Part shown: positions 9,281 through 17,163 of the stretch, piece by piece
Layout: each line of letters opens with the position of its first letter
Numbering within the stretch: the stretch's first letter is position 1
Assembly: GCF_001442755.1 (NCBI RefSeq)
Contig: NZ_CP006367.1
Location: forward strand, 2,046,001 to 2,110,000
Length of the DNA: 64,000 nucleotides
From: Aureimonas sp. AU20
GTDB taxonomy: Bacteria; Pseudomonadota; Alphaproteobacteria; Rhizobiales; Rhizobiaceae
Direction of reading: 5' to 3'
Translations under genes and position numbers: made by a program
Notes under the pieces: generated by a model
Told to the model about the DNA's origin: nothing
Database searches by the model: none
The model's input: only the letters and a program-made list of their open reading frames with translations

Positions 9281-10342
9281 ATGAAGTCTCTGAAGATCCT
9301 GGCGGCGGGCGTCGCCCTCGGCCTCACGCTGATGTCGGGCGCCTTCGCGCAGGAAAAGGGCACCGTCGGCATCGCCATGCCCACCAAGTCCTCCACGCGT
9401 TGGATCGCCGACGGCGACAACATGGTGAAGGTGCTTCAGGAGCGCGGCTACAAGACCGATCTCCAGTACGCCGAAGACGACATCCCGACCCAGCTCTCGC
9501 AGATCGAGAACATGGTCACCAAGGGCGCCAAGGTGCTGGTGATCGCCTCGATCGACGGCACCACGCTGACCGACGTCCTGCAGCAGGCCGCCGACAGCGG
9601 TATCAAGGTCATCGCCTATGACCGCCTGATCCGCAATTCCGGCAATGTCGACTATTACGCGACCTTCGACAATTTCCAGGTGGGCGTTCTCCAGGCGTCC
9701 TCCATCGTCGACGGTCTCGGCCTGAAGGACGGCAAGGGCCCCTTCAACATCGAGCTCTTCGGCGGTTCGCCGGACGACAACAACGCCTTCTTCTTCTACA
9801 ACGGCGCGATGAGCGTGCTTCAGCCCTATATCGACCAGGGCAAGCTCGTGATCCCGTCGGGCCAGAAAGGCATGGAGACGGTCGGCACGCTGCGTTGGGA
9901 CCCCTCGGTCGCCCAGGCTCGCATGGACAACCTCCTGTCGGCCTACTACACCGACAAGAATGTCGATGCGGTTCTCTCGCCTTATGACGGCCTGTCGATC
10001 GGCATCATCTCGTCGCTCAAAGGCGTCGGCTATGGTTCCGGCAACAAAAAGATGCCGGTGATCTCCGGTCAGGACGCCGAGCTTCCGTCCGTGAAGTCCA
10101 TCGTCGCGGGCGAGCAGACCTCGACGATCTTCAAGGACACGCGCGAACTCGCCAAGGTCACGGTCGACATGGTCGATGCCATGGCCGCCGGCAAGGAAGT
10201 CACCGTCAACGACAGCAAGACCTACGAGAACGGCGTCAAGGTCGTTCCGTCCTACCTCCTGAAGCCCGTCCTCGTGACGAAGGACAATGTGAAGCAGGCG
10301 CTGGTCGACAGCGGCTATTACACGGCTGACCAGGTCAAGTAA
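9281..10342 (+). CDS. chvE: ChvE-family multiple sugar-binding periplasmic protein, paralogue 2
   Basis: A 353-residue periplasmic binding protein with a signal peptide ending S-G-A-F-A-Q-E, cleavage around residue 23. It keeps sequence blocks I recall from Agrobacterium ChvE: R-W-I-A-D-G near the mature N-terminus, [27 protein letters not shown], and S-P-Y-D-G-L-S-I-G. It delivers sugars to the GguA/GguB transporter. A GGGGAGAAGC site precedes ATG 9281. This copy, directly before gguA, looks like the ancestral ChvE. The tandem arrangement indicates a local duplication with an independent 253-base leader, in which I see no gene. Confidence 0.92.
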   Translation: MKSLKILAAGVALGLTLMSGAFAQEKGTVGIAMPTKSSTRWIADGDNMVKVLQERGYKTDLQYAEDDIPTQLSQIENMVTKGAKVLVIASIDGTTLTDVLQQAADSGIKVIAYDRLIRNSGNVDYYATFDNFQVGVLQASSIVDGLGLKDGKGPFNIELFGGSPDDNNAFFFYNGAMSVLQPYIDQGKLVIPSGQKGMETVGTLRWDPSVAQARMDNLLSAYYTDKNVDAVLSPYDGLSIGIISSLKGVGYGSGNKKMPVISGQDAELPSVKSIVAGEQTSTIFKDTRELAKVTVDMVDAMAAGKEVTVNDSKTYENGVKVVPSYLLKPVLVTKDNVKQALVDSGYYTADQVK

Positions 10343-10357
10343 CATCAGCATCGGGCA

Positions 10358-10380
10358 GGGCGAAGGCGGACCCTTCGCCC
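10358..10380 (+). terminator. stem-loop between chvE and gguA
   Basis: GGGCGAAGG (10358-10366) and CCTTCGCCC (10372-10380) form a perfect 9-bp stem with a 5-base loop, 16 bases after the chvE stop. A second stem, GGGCCGG/CCGGCCC at 10395-10425, follows. No U-tract is present. The pair probably protects the chvE message or partially attenuates expression of gguAB. Confidence 0.55.
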
Positions 10381-10444
10381 CTCCAGACATAACAGGGCCG
10401 GCCTCCTTCCAGGGGGATCCGGCCCGCCAGTTTCGAGGTCGCCG

Positions 10445-11986
10445 ATGGCTCCCATTCTAGAAATGCGCGGCATCACCAAGACGTTTCCGGGCGTGAAAGC
10501 GCTGGACAACGTCAATCTTTCGGTCGAGGCCGGCGAAATCCATGCCATCTGCGGCGAGAACGGCGCGGGCAAGTCGACCCTCATGAAGGTCCTGTCGGGT
10601 GTCTACCCGCATGGCACCTACGAGGGCGACATCCACTTCGAGAACGAAGTGCGGTCCTTCAAGGACATTTCCGATTCCGAGAAGCTCGGCATCATCATCA
10701 TTCACCAAGAGCTGGCGCTCGTGCCGCTCCTGTCGATCGCCGAGAACATGTTTCTCGGCAACGAGATGGCCCGCTGGGGCGTGATCGACTGGGACGCCGC
10801 GCATGCCCGCACGCGTGAGCTGCTGGCTCAGGTCGGCCTGCGCGAATCCCCGATGGCGCTGATCAAGGATCTCGGCATCGGTAAGCAGCAGCTGGTCGAG
10901 ATCGCCAAGGCGCTGGCCAAGAAGGTGCGCCTTCTGATCCTGGACGAGCCGACCGCCAGCTTGAACGAAAGCGACAGCCAGGCGCTGCTCGACCTGCTTC
11001 TGGAATTCAAGAAGCAGGGCATGTCGTCCATCATCATCTCGCACAAGCTGAATGAGATCGCCCGCGTCGCCGACCGCATCACGGTCATTCGCGACGGGAC
11101 GACGGTCTCGACCATCGACTGCGTTGCCGAGCCGATCTCGGAAGACCGCATCATCCGCGACATGGTCGGCCGCTCGCTGGAGGATCGCTATCCCAAGCGC
11201 GAGCCCAAGATCGGCGAGATGCTGTTCGAGGTGAAGGACTGGAACGCCTATCACCATCTCAATTCCAGCCGGCAGGTGCTCAAGAACGTCTCGCTGAACG
11301 TACGGCGGGGTGAGATCGTCGGCATCGCCGGTCTAATGGGCGCCGGGCGCACCGAACTCGCAATGAGCGTCTTTGGCCGTTCATACGGGCGCAACGTCTC
11401 GGGCGAAGTGCGCATGGGCGGCAAGGTGGTGGACGTGTCCACGATCAACCGCGCGATCGACGCCGGCATCGCCTATGTCACCGAGGACCGGAAGCATCTC
11501 GGCCTGATCCTCGACGACGACATCAAGCAGAACATCTCGCTGGCCAATCTCGACGGCATCAGCCAGGGCGGCGTGATCGACCCGCACAAGGAGCAGGAGG
11601 TGGCGGAGACCTATCGCCGCCAGCTCAAGATCCGCTCCTCCGGCATCCTGCAGAAGACGCTGAACCTCTCGGGCGGCAACCAGCAGAAGGTCGTCCTGTC
11701 GAAGTGGCTCTTCTCAAACCCCGATCTTCTGATCTTGGACGAGCCGACGCGCGGCATCGACGTCGGCGCCAAGTTCGAAATCTACTCGATCATCAACAAG
11801 CTGGCGGATGAGGGGAAGGCCGTTCTCATGATCTCGTCGGAAATGCCGGAACTCCTCGGCATGTGCGACCGAATCTACGTGATGAACGAAGGCCGGATCG
11901 TCGCAGAAATGACGGCGGCCGACGCCTCCCAGGAAAATATCATGCGTGCCATCATCCGCTCCGGAGCACAAACCCATGAGCATTAA
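10445..11986 (+). CDS. gguA: sugar ABC transporter ATP-binding protein GguA
   Basis: A 513-residue cytoplasmic ATPase with two fused nucleotide-binding domains, as in MglA/XylG carbohydrate importers. The first domain has Walker [10 protein letters not shown] near residue 40 and Walker [10 protein letters not shown]. The second has the degenerate Walker [10 protein letters not shown], the signature L-S-G-G-N-Q-Q-K-V and L-L-I-L-D-E-P-T-R. The degenerate second site is normal for this subfamily. It energises uptake by GguB with the ChvE-type receptors. Its 3' end overlaps the gguB start by 11 bases. Confidence 0.93.
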   Translation: MAPILEMRGITKTFPGVKALDNVNLSVEAGEIHAICGENGAGKSTLMKVLSGVYPHGTYEGDIHFENEVRSFKDISDSEKLGIIIIHQELALVPLLSIAENMFLGNEMARWGVIDWDAAHARTRELLAQVGLRESPMALIKDLGIGKQQLVEIAKALAKKVRLLILDEPTASLNESDSQALLDLLLEFKKQGMSSIIISHKLNEIARVADRITVIRDGTTVSTIDCVAEPISEDRIIRDMVGRSLEDRYPKREPKIGEMLFEVKDWNAYHHLNSSRQVLKNVSLNVRRGEIVGIAGLMGAGRTELAMSVFGRSYGRNVSGEVRMGGKVVDVSTINRAIDAGIAYVTEDRKHLGLILDDDIKQNISLANLDGISQGGVIDPHKEQEVAETYRRQLKIRSSGILQKTLNLSGGNQQKVVLSKWLFSNPDLLILDEPTRGIDVGAKFEIYSIINKLADEGKAVLMISSEMPELLGMCDRIYVMNEGRIVAEMTAADASQENIMRAIIRSGAQTHEH

Positions 11987-13181
11987 GACCGTCGACGAGA
12001 CCGAGCGGAGCGGAGGCAAGGGCGCCTCCTGGGGCTTCCTCAGCGGCCACATCCGCGAATACGGAATGCTGATGGCGCTCGTCGTCATCATGGCCTTCTT
12101 CCAGTTCATGACGGGCGGCGTTCTCATGCGCCCGCTGAACCTCACCAACCTCATCTTGCAGAACAGCTACATCGTCATCATGGCGATCGGCATGCTGCTC
12201 ATCATCATCACCGGCCATATCGACCTGTCGGTCGGCTCGGTGGCCGGCTTCATCGGCGGCCTCGGCGCCGTGCTCATGGTGAACTACGGGTTCAACGGGC
12301 TGACGGCCGCGGGCATCGGTCTGCTCGTCGGCGCTGTGATCGGCGCCGCGCAGGGCTATCTCGTCGCCTATTTCAAGGTGCCGTCCTTCATCGTCACTCT
12401 AGCGGGCATGCTCGTCTTCCGCGGCCTGACGCTGAAGGTGCTGGGCTCGGCCTCGATCGGCCCGTTCCCGGAAAGCTTCCAGAAGCTGTCGAAGGGCTTC
12501 ATCCCCGACTTCCTCGCCGGGACCGCCGGCCTGCACATGACAACGCTCCTGATCGGCGCGGTCGCGACGGCTGTGCTCGTCATCCTCTCCATGCGCAAGC
12601 GCGCCAAGCAGGCCAAGGCCGGTCATCTCGACGAGCCGATGGCGCTGTTTGCCGGCCGCAACATCTTCATTGCCGCCGCGATCATGCTCATCACCTATCT
12701 GATGGCATCCTATAACGGCTTCCCGAACGTCCTGATCGTCATGGCGCTGCTGATCGCGGTCTATGGATTCATGACGACGCGCACCACGGCGGGCCGCCGC
12801 ATCTACGCCGTCGGCGGCAACGAGAAGGCCGCCAAGCTTTCGGGCATCCGCACCGAACGTCTGACCTTCTTCACCTTCGTCAACATGGGCGTCCTGGCCG
12901 CACTGGCCGGCCTGATCTTCGCCGCCCGCTTGAACTCGGCAACCCCGAAGGCCGGCGTCGGCTTCGAACTGGACGTTATCGCGGCCTGCTTCATCGGCGG
13001 CGCGTCGGCCTATGGCGGCGTCGGTAAGGTGATGGGCGCGGTGGTCGGCGCCTTCATCATGGGCGTCATGAACAACGGCATGTCGATCATGGGCATCGGA
13101 ATCGATGACCAGCAGGTCATCAAGGGCCTCGTGCTTTTGGCCGCCGTCTGCTTCGACGTCTACAACCGCAACAAGGCCTGA
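11976..13181 (+). CDS. gguB: sugar ABC transporter permease GguB
   Basis: A 401-residue inner-membrane permease of the AraH/RbsC/XylH (BPD_transp_2) family with about ten hydrophobic segments. Recognisable blocks are [17 protein letters not shown] near residue 75, [12 protein letters not shown], and the cytoplasmic loop [17 protein letters not shown] that contacts the ATPase. The start is ATG 11976, inside the end of gguA, which implies translational coupling; upstream in-frame codons lie deeper in gguA and lack family similarity. A strong terminator follows 30 bases after the stop and closes the sugar locus. Confidence 0.93.
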   Translation: MSIKTVDETERSGGKGASWGFLSGHIREYGMLMALVVIMAFFQFMTGGVLMRPLNLTNLILQNSYIVIMAIGMLLIIITGHIDLSVGSVAGFIGGLGAVLMVNYGFNGLTAAGIGLLVGAVIGAAQGYLVAYFKVPSFIVTLAGMLVFRGLTLKVLGSASIGPFPESFQKLSKGFIPDFLAGTAGLHMTTLLIGAVATAVLVILSMRKRAKQAKAGHLDEPMALFAGRNIFIAAAIMLITYLMASYNGFPNVLIVMALLIAVYGFMTTRTTAGRRIYAVGGNEKAAKLSGIRTERLTFFTFVNMGVLAALAGLIFAARLNSATPKAGVGFELDVIAACFIGGASAYGGVGKVMGAVVGAFIMGVMNNGMSIMGIGIDDQQVIKGLVLLAAVCFDVYNRNKA

Positions 13182-13211
13182 TCTCCGCCAGCAGGTGAGT
13201 GGCAGACATCG

Positions 13212-13246
13212 AAAGGCGCCGGGAGCGATCCCGGCGCCTTTCTTTT
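13212..13246 (+). terminator. rho-independent terminator after gguB
   Basis: AAAGGCGCCGGGA (13212-13224) pairs perfectly with TCCCGGCGCCTTT (13229-13241) across a GCGA tetraloop, followed by CTTTT. The 13-bp GC-rich stem and U-tract make this the clear end of the sugar operon. Confidence 0.92.
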
Positions 13247-13339
13247 GCGCGTTGCCCTTTGTGACCCCAACTTTCGCGGACATCCCATCGATCCTCGTGT
13301 AGGACGCCTCCGAATAAGTGGATCTCTGAGGTCAAGATT

Positions 13340-13627
13340 ATGAACGAGAGCCGAGCCGTCGTCCCCACCGCCCATGCAAGCCGCTATCTCCAGCAACTCT
13401 GCAAACATTGGGCCCACAAGTTTGCGGTTGAGTTCACGCCCGAGCATGGCGAGATCACACTTCCCTCGGGCGTGACCGTGCTGGACGCTAGCGGCGAGGC
13501 TCTGTCGATCAAGTTGCGCGCCGAGGAAACGGGCTCGCTGGATCAGTTGGAGCAGGTCGTCGCCGATCACATCGTCCGCTTCGCCTTCCGCGAGGATCTG
13601 GTCTTCGACTGGACGCGCGAGGCCTGA
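13340..13627 (+). CDS. DUF2218 domain protein
   Basis: A 95-residue small cytoplasmic protein. The family pattern is visible from residue 10: T-A-H-A-S-R-Y-L-Q-Q-L-C-K-H-W-A-H-K-F, then a predicted beta-strand segment and a C-terminal D-H-I-V-R-F-A-F-R-E. DUF2218 proteins are often found near iron or siderophore genes, but function is unknown and no iron gene is adjacent here. It stands alone between the gguB terminator and the convergent choV gene. ATG 13340 fits the family N-terminus. Confidence 0.85.
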   Translation: MNESRAVVPTAHASRYLQQLCKHWAHKFAVEFTPEHGEITLPSGVTVLDASGEALSIKLRAEETGSLDQLEQVVADHIVRFAFREDLVFDWTREA

Positions 13628-13640
13628 CGGCCGCTTCGCT

Positions 13641-13671
13641 CAGAACATTTCCAGGAAAAGCGGATGCGCTT
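13641..13671. repeat. possible fragment of a Rhizobiales intergenic palindromic repeat
   Basis: The stretch beginning CAGAACATTTCCAGGAAAAG and ending CGGATGCGCTT resembles, from memory, a palindromic element scattered through Rhizobiales intergenic regions (AACATTTCCAG-GAAAAG...CGCTTTTCC). Only one copy was noticed in this window. It lies in the 76-base convergent gap between the DUF2218 gene and choV, next to a CGCCTC/GAGGCG stem (13672-13688) that may serve as a weak choV terminator. Confidence 0.35.
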
Positions 13672-13703
13672 CGCCTCCGGTTGAGGCGGCGAAATGAGAG
13701 GCT

Positions 13704-14906
13704 TTAGGGGCGGGACTCCGAGCGCTGGAGCAGGCCGCGATAGATCTCCTCGTCGTCGCAGAGGCCAGCCAGCCGCCCGAGTTCGTCCACGAGCAGGATC
13801 GGATGGTTGGTCTGGCGCTTCAGGGCGATCGCGGCTCTCAGCTTGAGATAGACCGGCGCGACGATGACGTCGCAGGGATGATCGACCCGGCCTTCCTCAC
13901 CATCGGCATGACCAAGCGTTCCGCCATTGCCCTGGATATGAACGCGGACCGGCCGATCCGACGCATCGACCTGAAGCCGCACGCCGCCGGCTTCATCGAG
14001 AAGCAACGCGCCGTCCTCGCGCTTCAGCGAGCGGACGGGCCGCATCACTGCCGAACCGCGCAGGACATTGAGCGGGTTCATGTGGCGCACGAACTCGGCG
14101 ACATAGGGCGTTGCCGGCGCGAGCAAAATGTCCTCCGGCTGGCCGGACTGAACGATACGGCCGTCCTGCATGATGGCGATCCGGTTTCCGAGCTTCATCG
14201 CTTCGTCCAGATCGTGGCTGACGAAGAGGATCGTCTTGCGGATGGTCTTCTGCAGTTCGAGCAGCTCGTCTTGCAGCTTGGTGCGGATCAGCGGATCGAG
14301 CGCCGAGAAGGGCTCGTCCATCAGGAGAATGTCGGCATCCGTGGCGAAGGCCCGCGCGAGGCCCACGCGCTGCTGCATTCCGCCCGAAAGCTCATGGGCA
14401 TATTTGTCGGCCCATTTGGTCAGGCCGACCATGGCGAGCTTCTCGTCCACGATGCGCGTGCGCTCGTCCAGCGAGACGCCTTGGAGCTCCAGGCCGAGAC
14501 CGGCATTCTGCCGGACGGTGCGCCAGGGCAGGAGCGCGAATTGCTGGAACACCATGGAGACGGTGTGAGTGCGGATGTCGCGCAGCGTGACGTCGTCGCA
14601 TTTCGCCACATCCACCGGGTGCTCGCGATGGCGCACCAGCACTTCGCCGCGCGCGACTTCGTTCAGGCGGTTGACCGCGCGCAGGATGGTGGACTTCCCC
14701 GAGCCGGACAGGCCCATAAGCACGCAGATCTCGCCGCGATGAACCGACAGGTTCACGTCAGCCGCGCCCAGGACCGAATCCGTCATCTTCAGGATTTCGT
14801 CGCGCGTGCGGCCCTGGTCGATCAGCTTGAGCGCCTGCGCCCGCCTTTCTCCGAAGACGATGTCGACATTTCGAAACTCGATCGCCGGGAGGTTGCTCGT
14901 CTCCAT
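13704..14906 (-). CDS. choV: choline ABC transporter ATP-binding protein ChoV
   Basis: A 400-residue ATPase of the glycine betaine/proline (ProV/OpuA) type. Walker A is G-L-S-G-S-G-K-S-T at about residues 67-75, the signature is L-S-G-G-M-Q-Q-R-V and Walker B is I-L-L-M-D-E-P-F-S. An N-terminal extension (A-L-K-L-I-D-Q-G-R-T-R-D-E-I-L) is typical of this subfamily, and the C-terminal ~120 residues form a CBS-like sensing region. It partners ChoW (2-base gap) and ChoX for choline import. The start is ATG 14906; the open frame extends into choW but that part is out of the family. Downstream of choX, it should share BetI control. Confidence 0.9.
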   Translation of the reverse strand: METSNLPAIEFRNVDIVFGERRAQALKLIDQGRTRDEILKMTDSVLGAADVNLSVHRGEICVLMGLSGSGKSTILRAVNRLNEVARGEVLVRHREHPVDVAKCDDVTLRDIRTHTVSMVFQQFALLPWRTVRQNAGLGLELQGVSLDERTRIVDEKLAMVGLTKWADKYAHELSGGMQQRVGLARAFATDADILLMDEPFSALDPLIRTKLQDELLELQKTIRKTILFVSHDLDEAMKLGNRIAIMQDGRIVQSGQPEDILLAPATPYVAEFVRHMNPLNVLRGSAVMRPVRSLKREDGALLLDEAGGVRLQVDASDRPVRVHIQGNGGTLGHADGEEGRVDHPCDVIVAPVYLKLRAAIALKRQTNHPILLVDELGRLAGLCDDEEIYRGLLQRSESRP

Positions 14907-14908
14907 GG

Positions 14909-15763
14909 TCAACGTCCTTTCGCGCGGCGCGCTTCGGGCGCCTTGCAGATGCGATCGAGCAGAATGGCGAGGATGACGATGGCGAGACCCGCCTCGAAGC
15001 CCATGCCGATATTGACGGTGTTGAGCGCCCGCACCACCGGCTTGCCCAGCCCGTCCGCGCCCACCAGAGCCGCGATCACAACCATCGAAAGGCTCAGCAT
15101 GATGCATTGGGTGATGCCGGCCATGATGGTCGGCAGCGCGTGCGGCAGTTCCACCTTGTAGAGGAGCTGGCGCTTCGTGGCACCGAAGGCGCTTGCGGCT
15201 TCGCGAAGGCTCAACGGCACGGCGGCGATGCCGAGATAGGTGAGGCGGATCGGCGCCGGAATGGCGAAGATCACCGTGGAGATGAGGCCGGGCACGGCGC
15301 CGAGGCCGAACAAGACGAGCGTCGGAATGAGATAAACGAAGGTCGGGATCGTCTGCATCAGATCGAGAAACGGGCGAAGCGCCGTATAGACCCAAGGGCG
15401 ATGGGCCGCCGCGATGCCAAGCGGCACGCCGATCACCATGCAGACCAGCGTCGCGCAGAAGACCAGCGAAAGGGTCTGGATCGTCTCGGTCCAGTAGCCG
15501 AGATTGACGATCAAAAGCAGCGACAGAACCGCGAAGCCGGCCAGCGCCAGCGAGCGGTGGAGAAGCCAGGCGCCGCCCGCCACGAGCGCGATGAAGACGA
15601 TGGGTGGGATCAGCGACAGGCCGGTGGTCAGCCCGTCGATCAACGAGCCCAGCACGAGCGAGATCGCGTCGAAGAAGCCCTGCGCGTTGGTGGTGAGCGC
15701 AGTGACGAAATCGCGCAGCCAGACCCCGAGCGGAATCTTATGGTCGGTGAGCCAGTCGAGCAT
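14909..15763 (-). CDS. choW: choline ABC transporter permease ChoW
   Basis: A 284-residue inner-membrane permease with roughly six hydrophobic segments. It has the BPD_transp_1 coupling loop A-A-S-A-F-G-A-T-K-R-Q-L-L-Y-K-V-E-L-P-H-A-L-P-T-I-M-A-G, and I-P-T-F-V-Y-L-I-P in a preceding helix. This matches ChoW/OpuAB-type permeases for quaternary amines. The order choX-choW-choV with tight choW-choV spacing is the standard rhizobial transporter operon. ATG 15763 is used. A strong stem-loop separates it from choX. Confidence 0.92.
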   Translation of the reverse strand: MLDWLTDHKIPLGVWLRDFVTALTTNAQGFFDAISLVLGSLIDGLTTGLSLIPPIVFIALVAGGAWLLHRSLALAGFAVLSLLLIVNLGYWTETIQTLSLVFCATLVCMVIGVPLGIAAAHRPWVYTALRPFLDLMQTIPTFVYLIPTLVLFGLGAVPGLISTVIFAIPAPIRLTYLGIAAVPLSLREAASAFGATKRQLLYKVELPHALPTIMAGITQCIMLSLSMVVIAALVGADGLGKPVVRALNTVNIGMGFEAGLAIVILAILLDRICKAPEARRAKGR

Positions 15764-15829
15764 TCCGGTCGATCCTCGGGGAAGAAAGGGCGGGCGGCGC
15801 CGGGAGTGTGGGGAGGGAGCGGCGGGGCC

Positions 15830-15854
15830 GCCCCGTTCGCGTCGCGAACGGGGC
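15830..15854 (-). terminator. stem-loop between choX and choW
   Basis: GCCCCGTTCGC (15830-15840) and GCGAACGGGGC (15844-15854) form a perfect 11-bp inverted repeat with a 3-base centre, 19 bases after the choX stop. No U-run follows on the minus strand. Such a hairpin would favour higher ChoX than ChoWV levels. Confidence 0.6.
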
Positions 15855-15873
15855 GCCAGTCAGCCTCGCGAGA

Positions 15874-16821
15874 TCACTTCGCCAGGGCGGCGGTCATGGC
15901 TTCGTCCGCCGGCTTGCCGTCGAAGGTCGTCACACCCGCCAGCCATGGCTTCCAGGTGTCAGCATGGCCGGCGAGCCATGTCTTGGCGGCTGCCTCCGGC
16001 GCTTTGCCGTCGTTCAGGATGGCGCCCATGATCTCGTTTTCCATGGGTAGGGAAAACACGATGTTGGACAGGAGCTTGCCGAGATTGGGACACTCGGTGG
16101 ACAGGCCCTTGCGGGTCAGAGTGTAGATCGTCGCGCCGCCGTAGTTCGGCCCGAACACCTCGTCGCCGCCCGAAAGGTAGGAAATCTTGAAGCTGCTGTT
16201 CATCGGATGGGGCTCCCAGCCGAGGAAGACGATCGGCTTGTCGCCCCGCGTCTGGCGCGCGACCTGCGCGAGCATGCCCTGTTCGGAGGATTCCACGAGT
16301 TCGAACTTGCCGAGATCGAACTTGTTGTCGGCGATCATTTTGAGGATCAGGCGGTTGCCGTCGTTGCCCGGCTCGATGCCGAAGATCTTGCCGCCGAGCT
16401 GGTCGTGAAACTTGGCGATGTCGGCGAAGCTCTTCAGGCCCTGGTCGTAGAGCGTGGTGGGAACGGCTAGCGTATACTTGGCGCCTTCCAGATTGATGCG
16501 GATCGTCTCGATCGACCCTTCCTTCTTATAGGGCGCGAGATCGGCTTCCATGGTCGGCATCCAATTGCCGAGGAAAACGTCGATATCGCCGTTCTTCAGC
16601 GACGCGAACGTGACGGGCAGGGCGAGAATATCCGTCTTCGGGGTGTAGCCCAGCGCCGAAAGGAGGGTGGAGACCGAGGCCGTGGTGGCGGTGATGTCCG
16701 TCCAGCCCACATCGGCGAGGCGAACCGCCTTGCAGGACGCCGGCTCCGCCGCCGTGGCGGGAAGGGCGATCGTCGCGAAAGCGAGGGCGACGCAGGCTTT
16801 TGTCATACGGGGGGACATCAT
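15874..16821 (-). CDS. choX: choline-binding periplasmic protein ChoX
   Basis: A 315-residue periplasmic receptor. The signal peptide runs from M-T-K-A-C-V to cleavage near P-A-T-A-A-E. Aromatic-box tryptophans expected from the Sinorhizobium ChoX structure appear in D-V-G-W-T-D, L-G-N-W-M-P and L-G-W-E-P-H-P, and two cysteines (A-S-C-K-A, T-E-C-P-N) match the known disulfide. ATG 16821 is chosen because an AGGAG site lies 11 bases upstream. An ATG one codon later is also possible, and an upstream ATG (16869) would bury the signal peptide. It is divergent from betIB, with BetI-type repeats between them. Confidence 0.92.
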   Translation of the reverse strand: MMSPRMTKACVALAFATIALPATAAEPASCKAVRLADVGWTDITATTASVSTLLSALGYTPKTDILALPVTFASLKNGDIDVFLGNWMPTMEADLAPYKKEGSIETIRINLEGAKYTLAVPTTLYDQGLKSFADIAKFHDQLGGKIFGIEPGNDGNRLILKMIADNKFDLGKFELVESSEQGMLAQVARQTRGDKPIVFLGWEPHPMNSSFKISYLSGGDEVFGPNYGGATIYTLTRKGLSTECPNLGKLLSNIVFSLPMENEIMGAILNDGKAPEAAAKTWLAGHADTWKPWLAGVTTFDGKPADEAMTAALAK

Positions 16822-16886
16822 CACTCGGTATGCTCCTGTCACGGGGAACCAAAGGGCTCGTCGGCGCAAAATACACGATGTCGGCG

Positions 16887-16904
16887 ATTGATCGGTCGAA
16901 CAAT
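16887..16904. promoter_or_regulatory. BetI-like operator, choX-proximal
   Basis: ATTGATC-GGTC-GAACAAT matches the ATTGAAC-N4-GTTCAAT pattern at five of seven positions per half. It lies about 66 bases upstream of the choX start, a position suited to repress choXWV. Similar spacing and half-sites at two nearby sites support a shared regulator. Confidence 0.6.
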
Positions 16905-16956
16905 CGACCTATTGCGAACCATTCCAGATGCTATGAGGCAGCCTGTCAAGAGGATG

Positions 16957-16974
16957 ATTGAACAAACGTTCAAT
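16957..16974. promoter_or_regulatory. BetI-like operator, central perfect copy
   Basis: ATTGAAC-AAAC-GTTCAAT is a perfect 7-base inverted repeat with a 4-base spacer. It agrees with the BetI operator as I remember it from enterics and Vibrio (ATTGAACGT...CAAT). It is midway between choX and betIB. Confidence 0.72.
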
Positions 16975-17109
16975 TGTTCGGGTTCGTATGTCGCACTGCT
17001 CCAAGTCTGAGGCAGCTTGGTTTGTTTTTGTGCAGTGCGTGCTGAGTATTGAGAAGCTTGATGGCTTATCGTGCGGCTTGCTTATGGCCATCATTCGCCA
17101 TTCCGCTTG

Positions 17110-17127
17110 ATTGAACGAACGATCAAT
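17110..17127. promoter_or_regulatory. BetI-like operator, betIB-proximal
   Basis: ATTGAAC-GAAC-GATCAAT has the same 18-bp layout with one mismatch between half-sites. It ends 36 bases before the betI-betB ATG, so bound repressor would block its own transcription. Confidence 0.7.
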
Positions 17128-17163
17128 CTCTGCTATCGCCGAATGCGTTGCGGAGAGTGAAGC

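Larger units (their letters stand above)
16822..17163. promoter_or_regulatory. choX/betI-betB divergent control region
   Basis: A 342-base gene-free stretch, AT-richer than its flanks. It holds three 18-bp BetI-like inverted repeats (listed separately). It also holds a nested structure at 16992-17039: CGCACTGC pairs with GCAGTGCG, enclosing CCAAG/CTTGG followed by TTTGTTTTTG. That structure could act as a weak terminator or leader hairpin in the betIB direction. No small open frame with a good ribosome site was seen. Confidence 0.6.
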
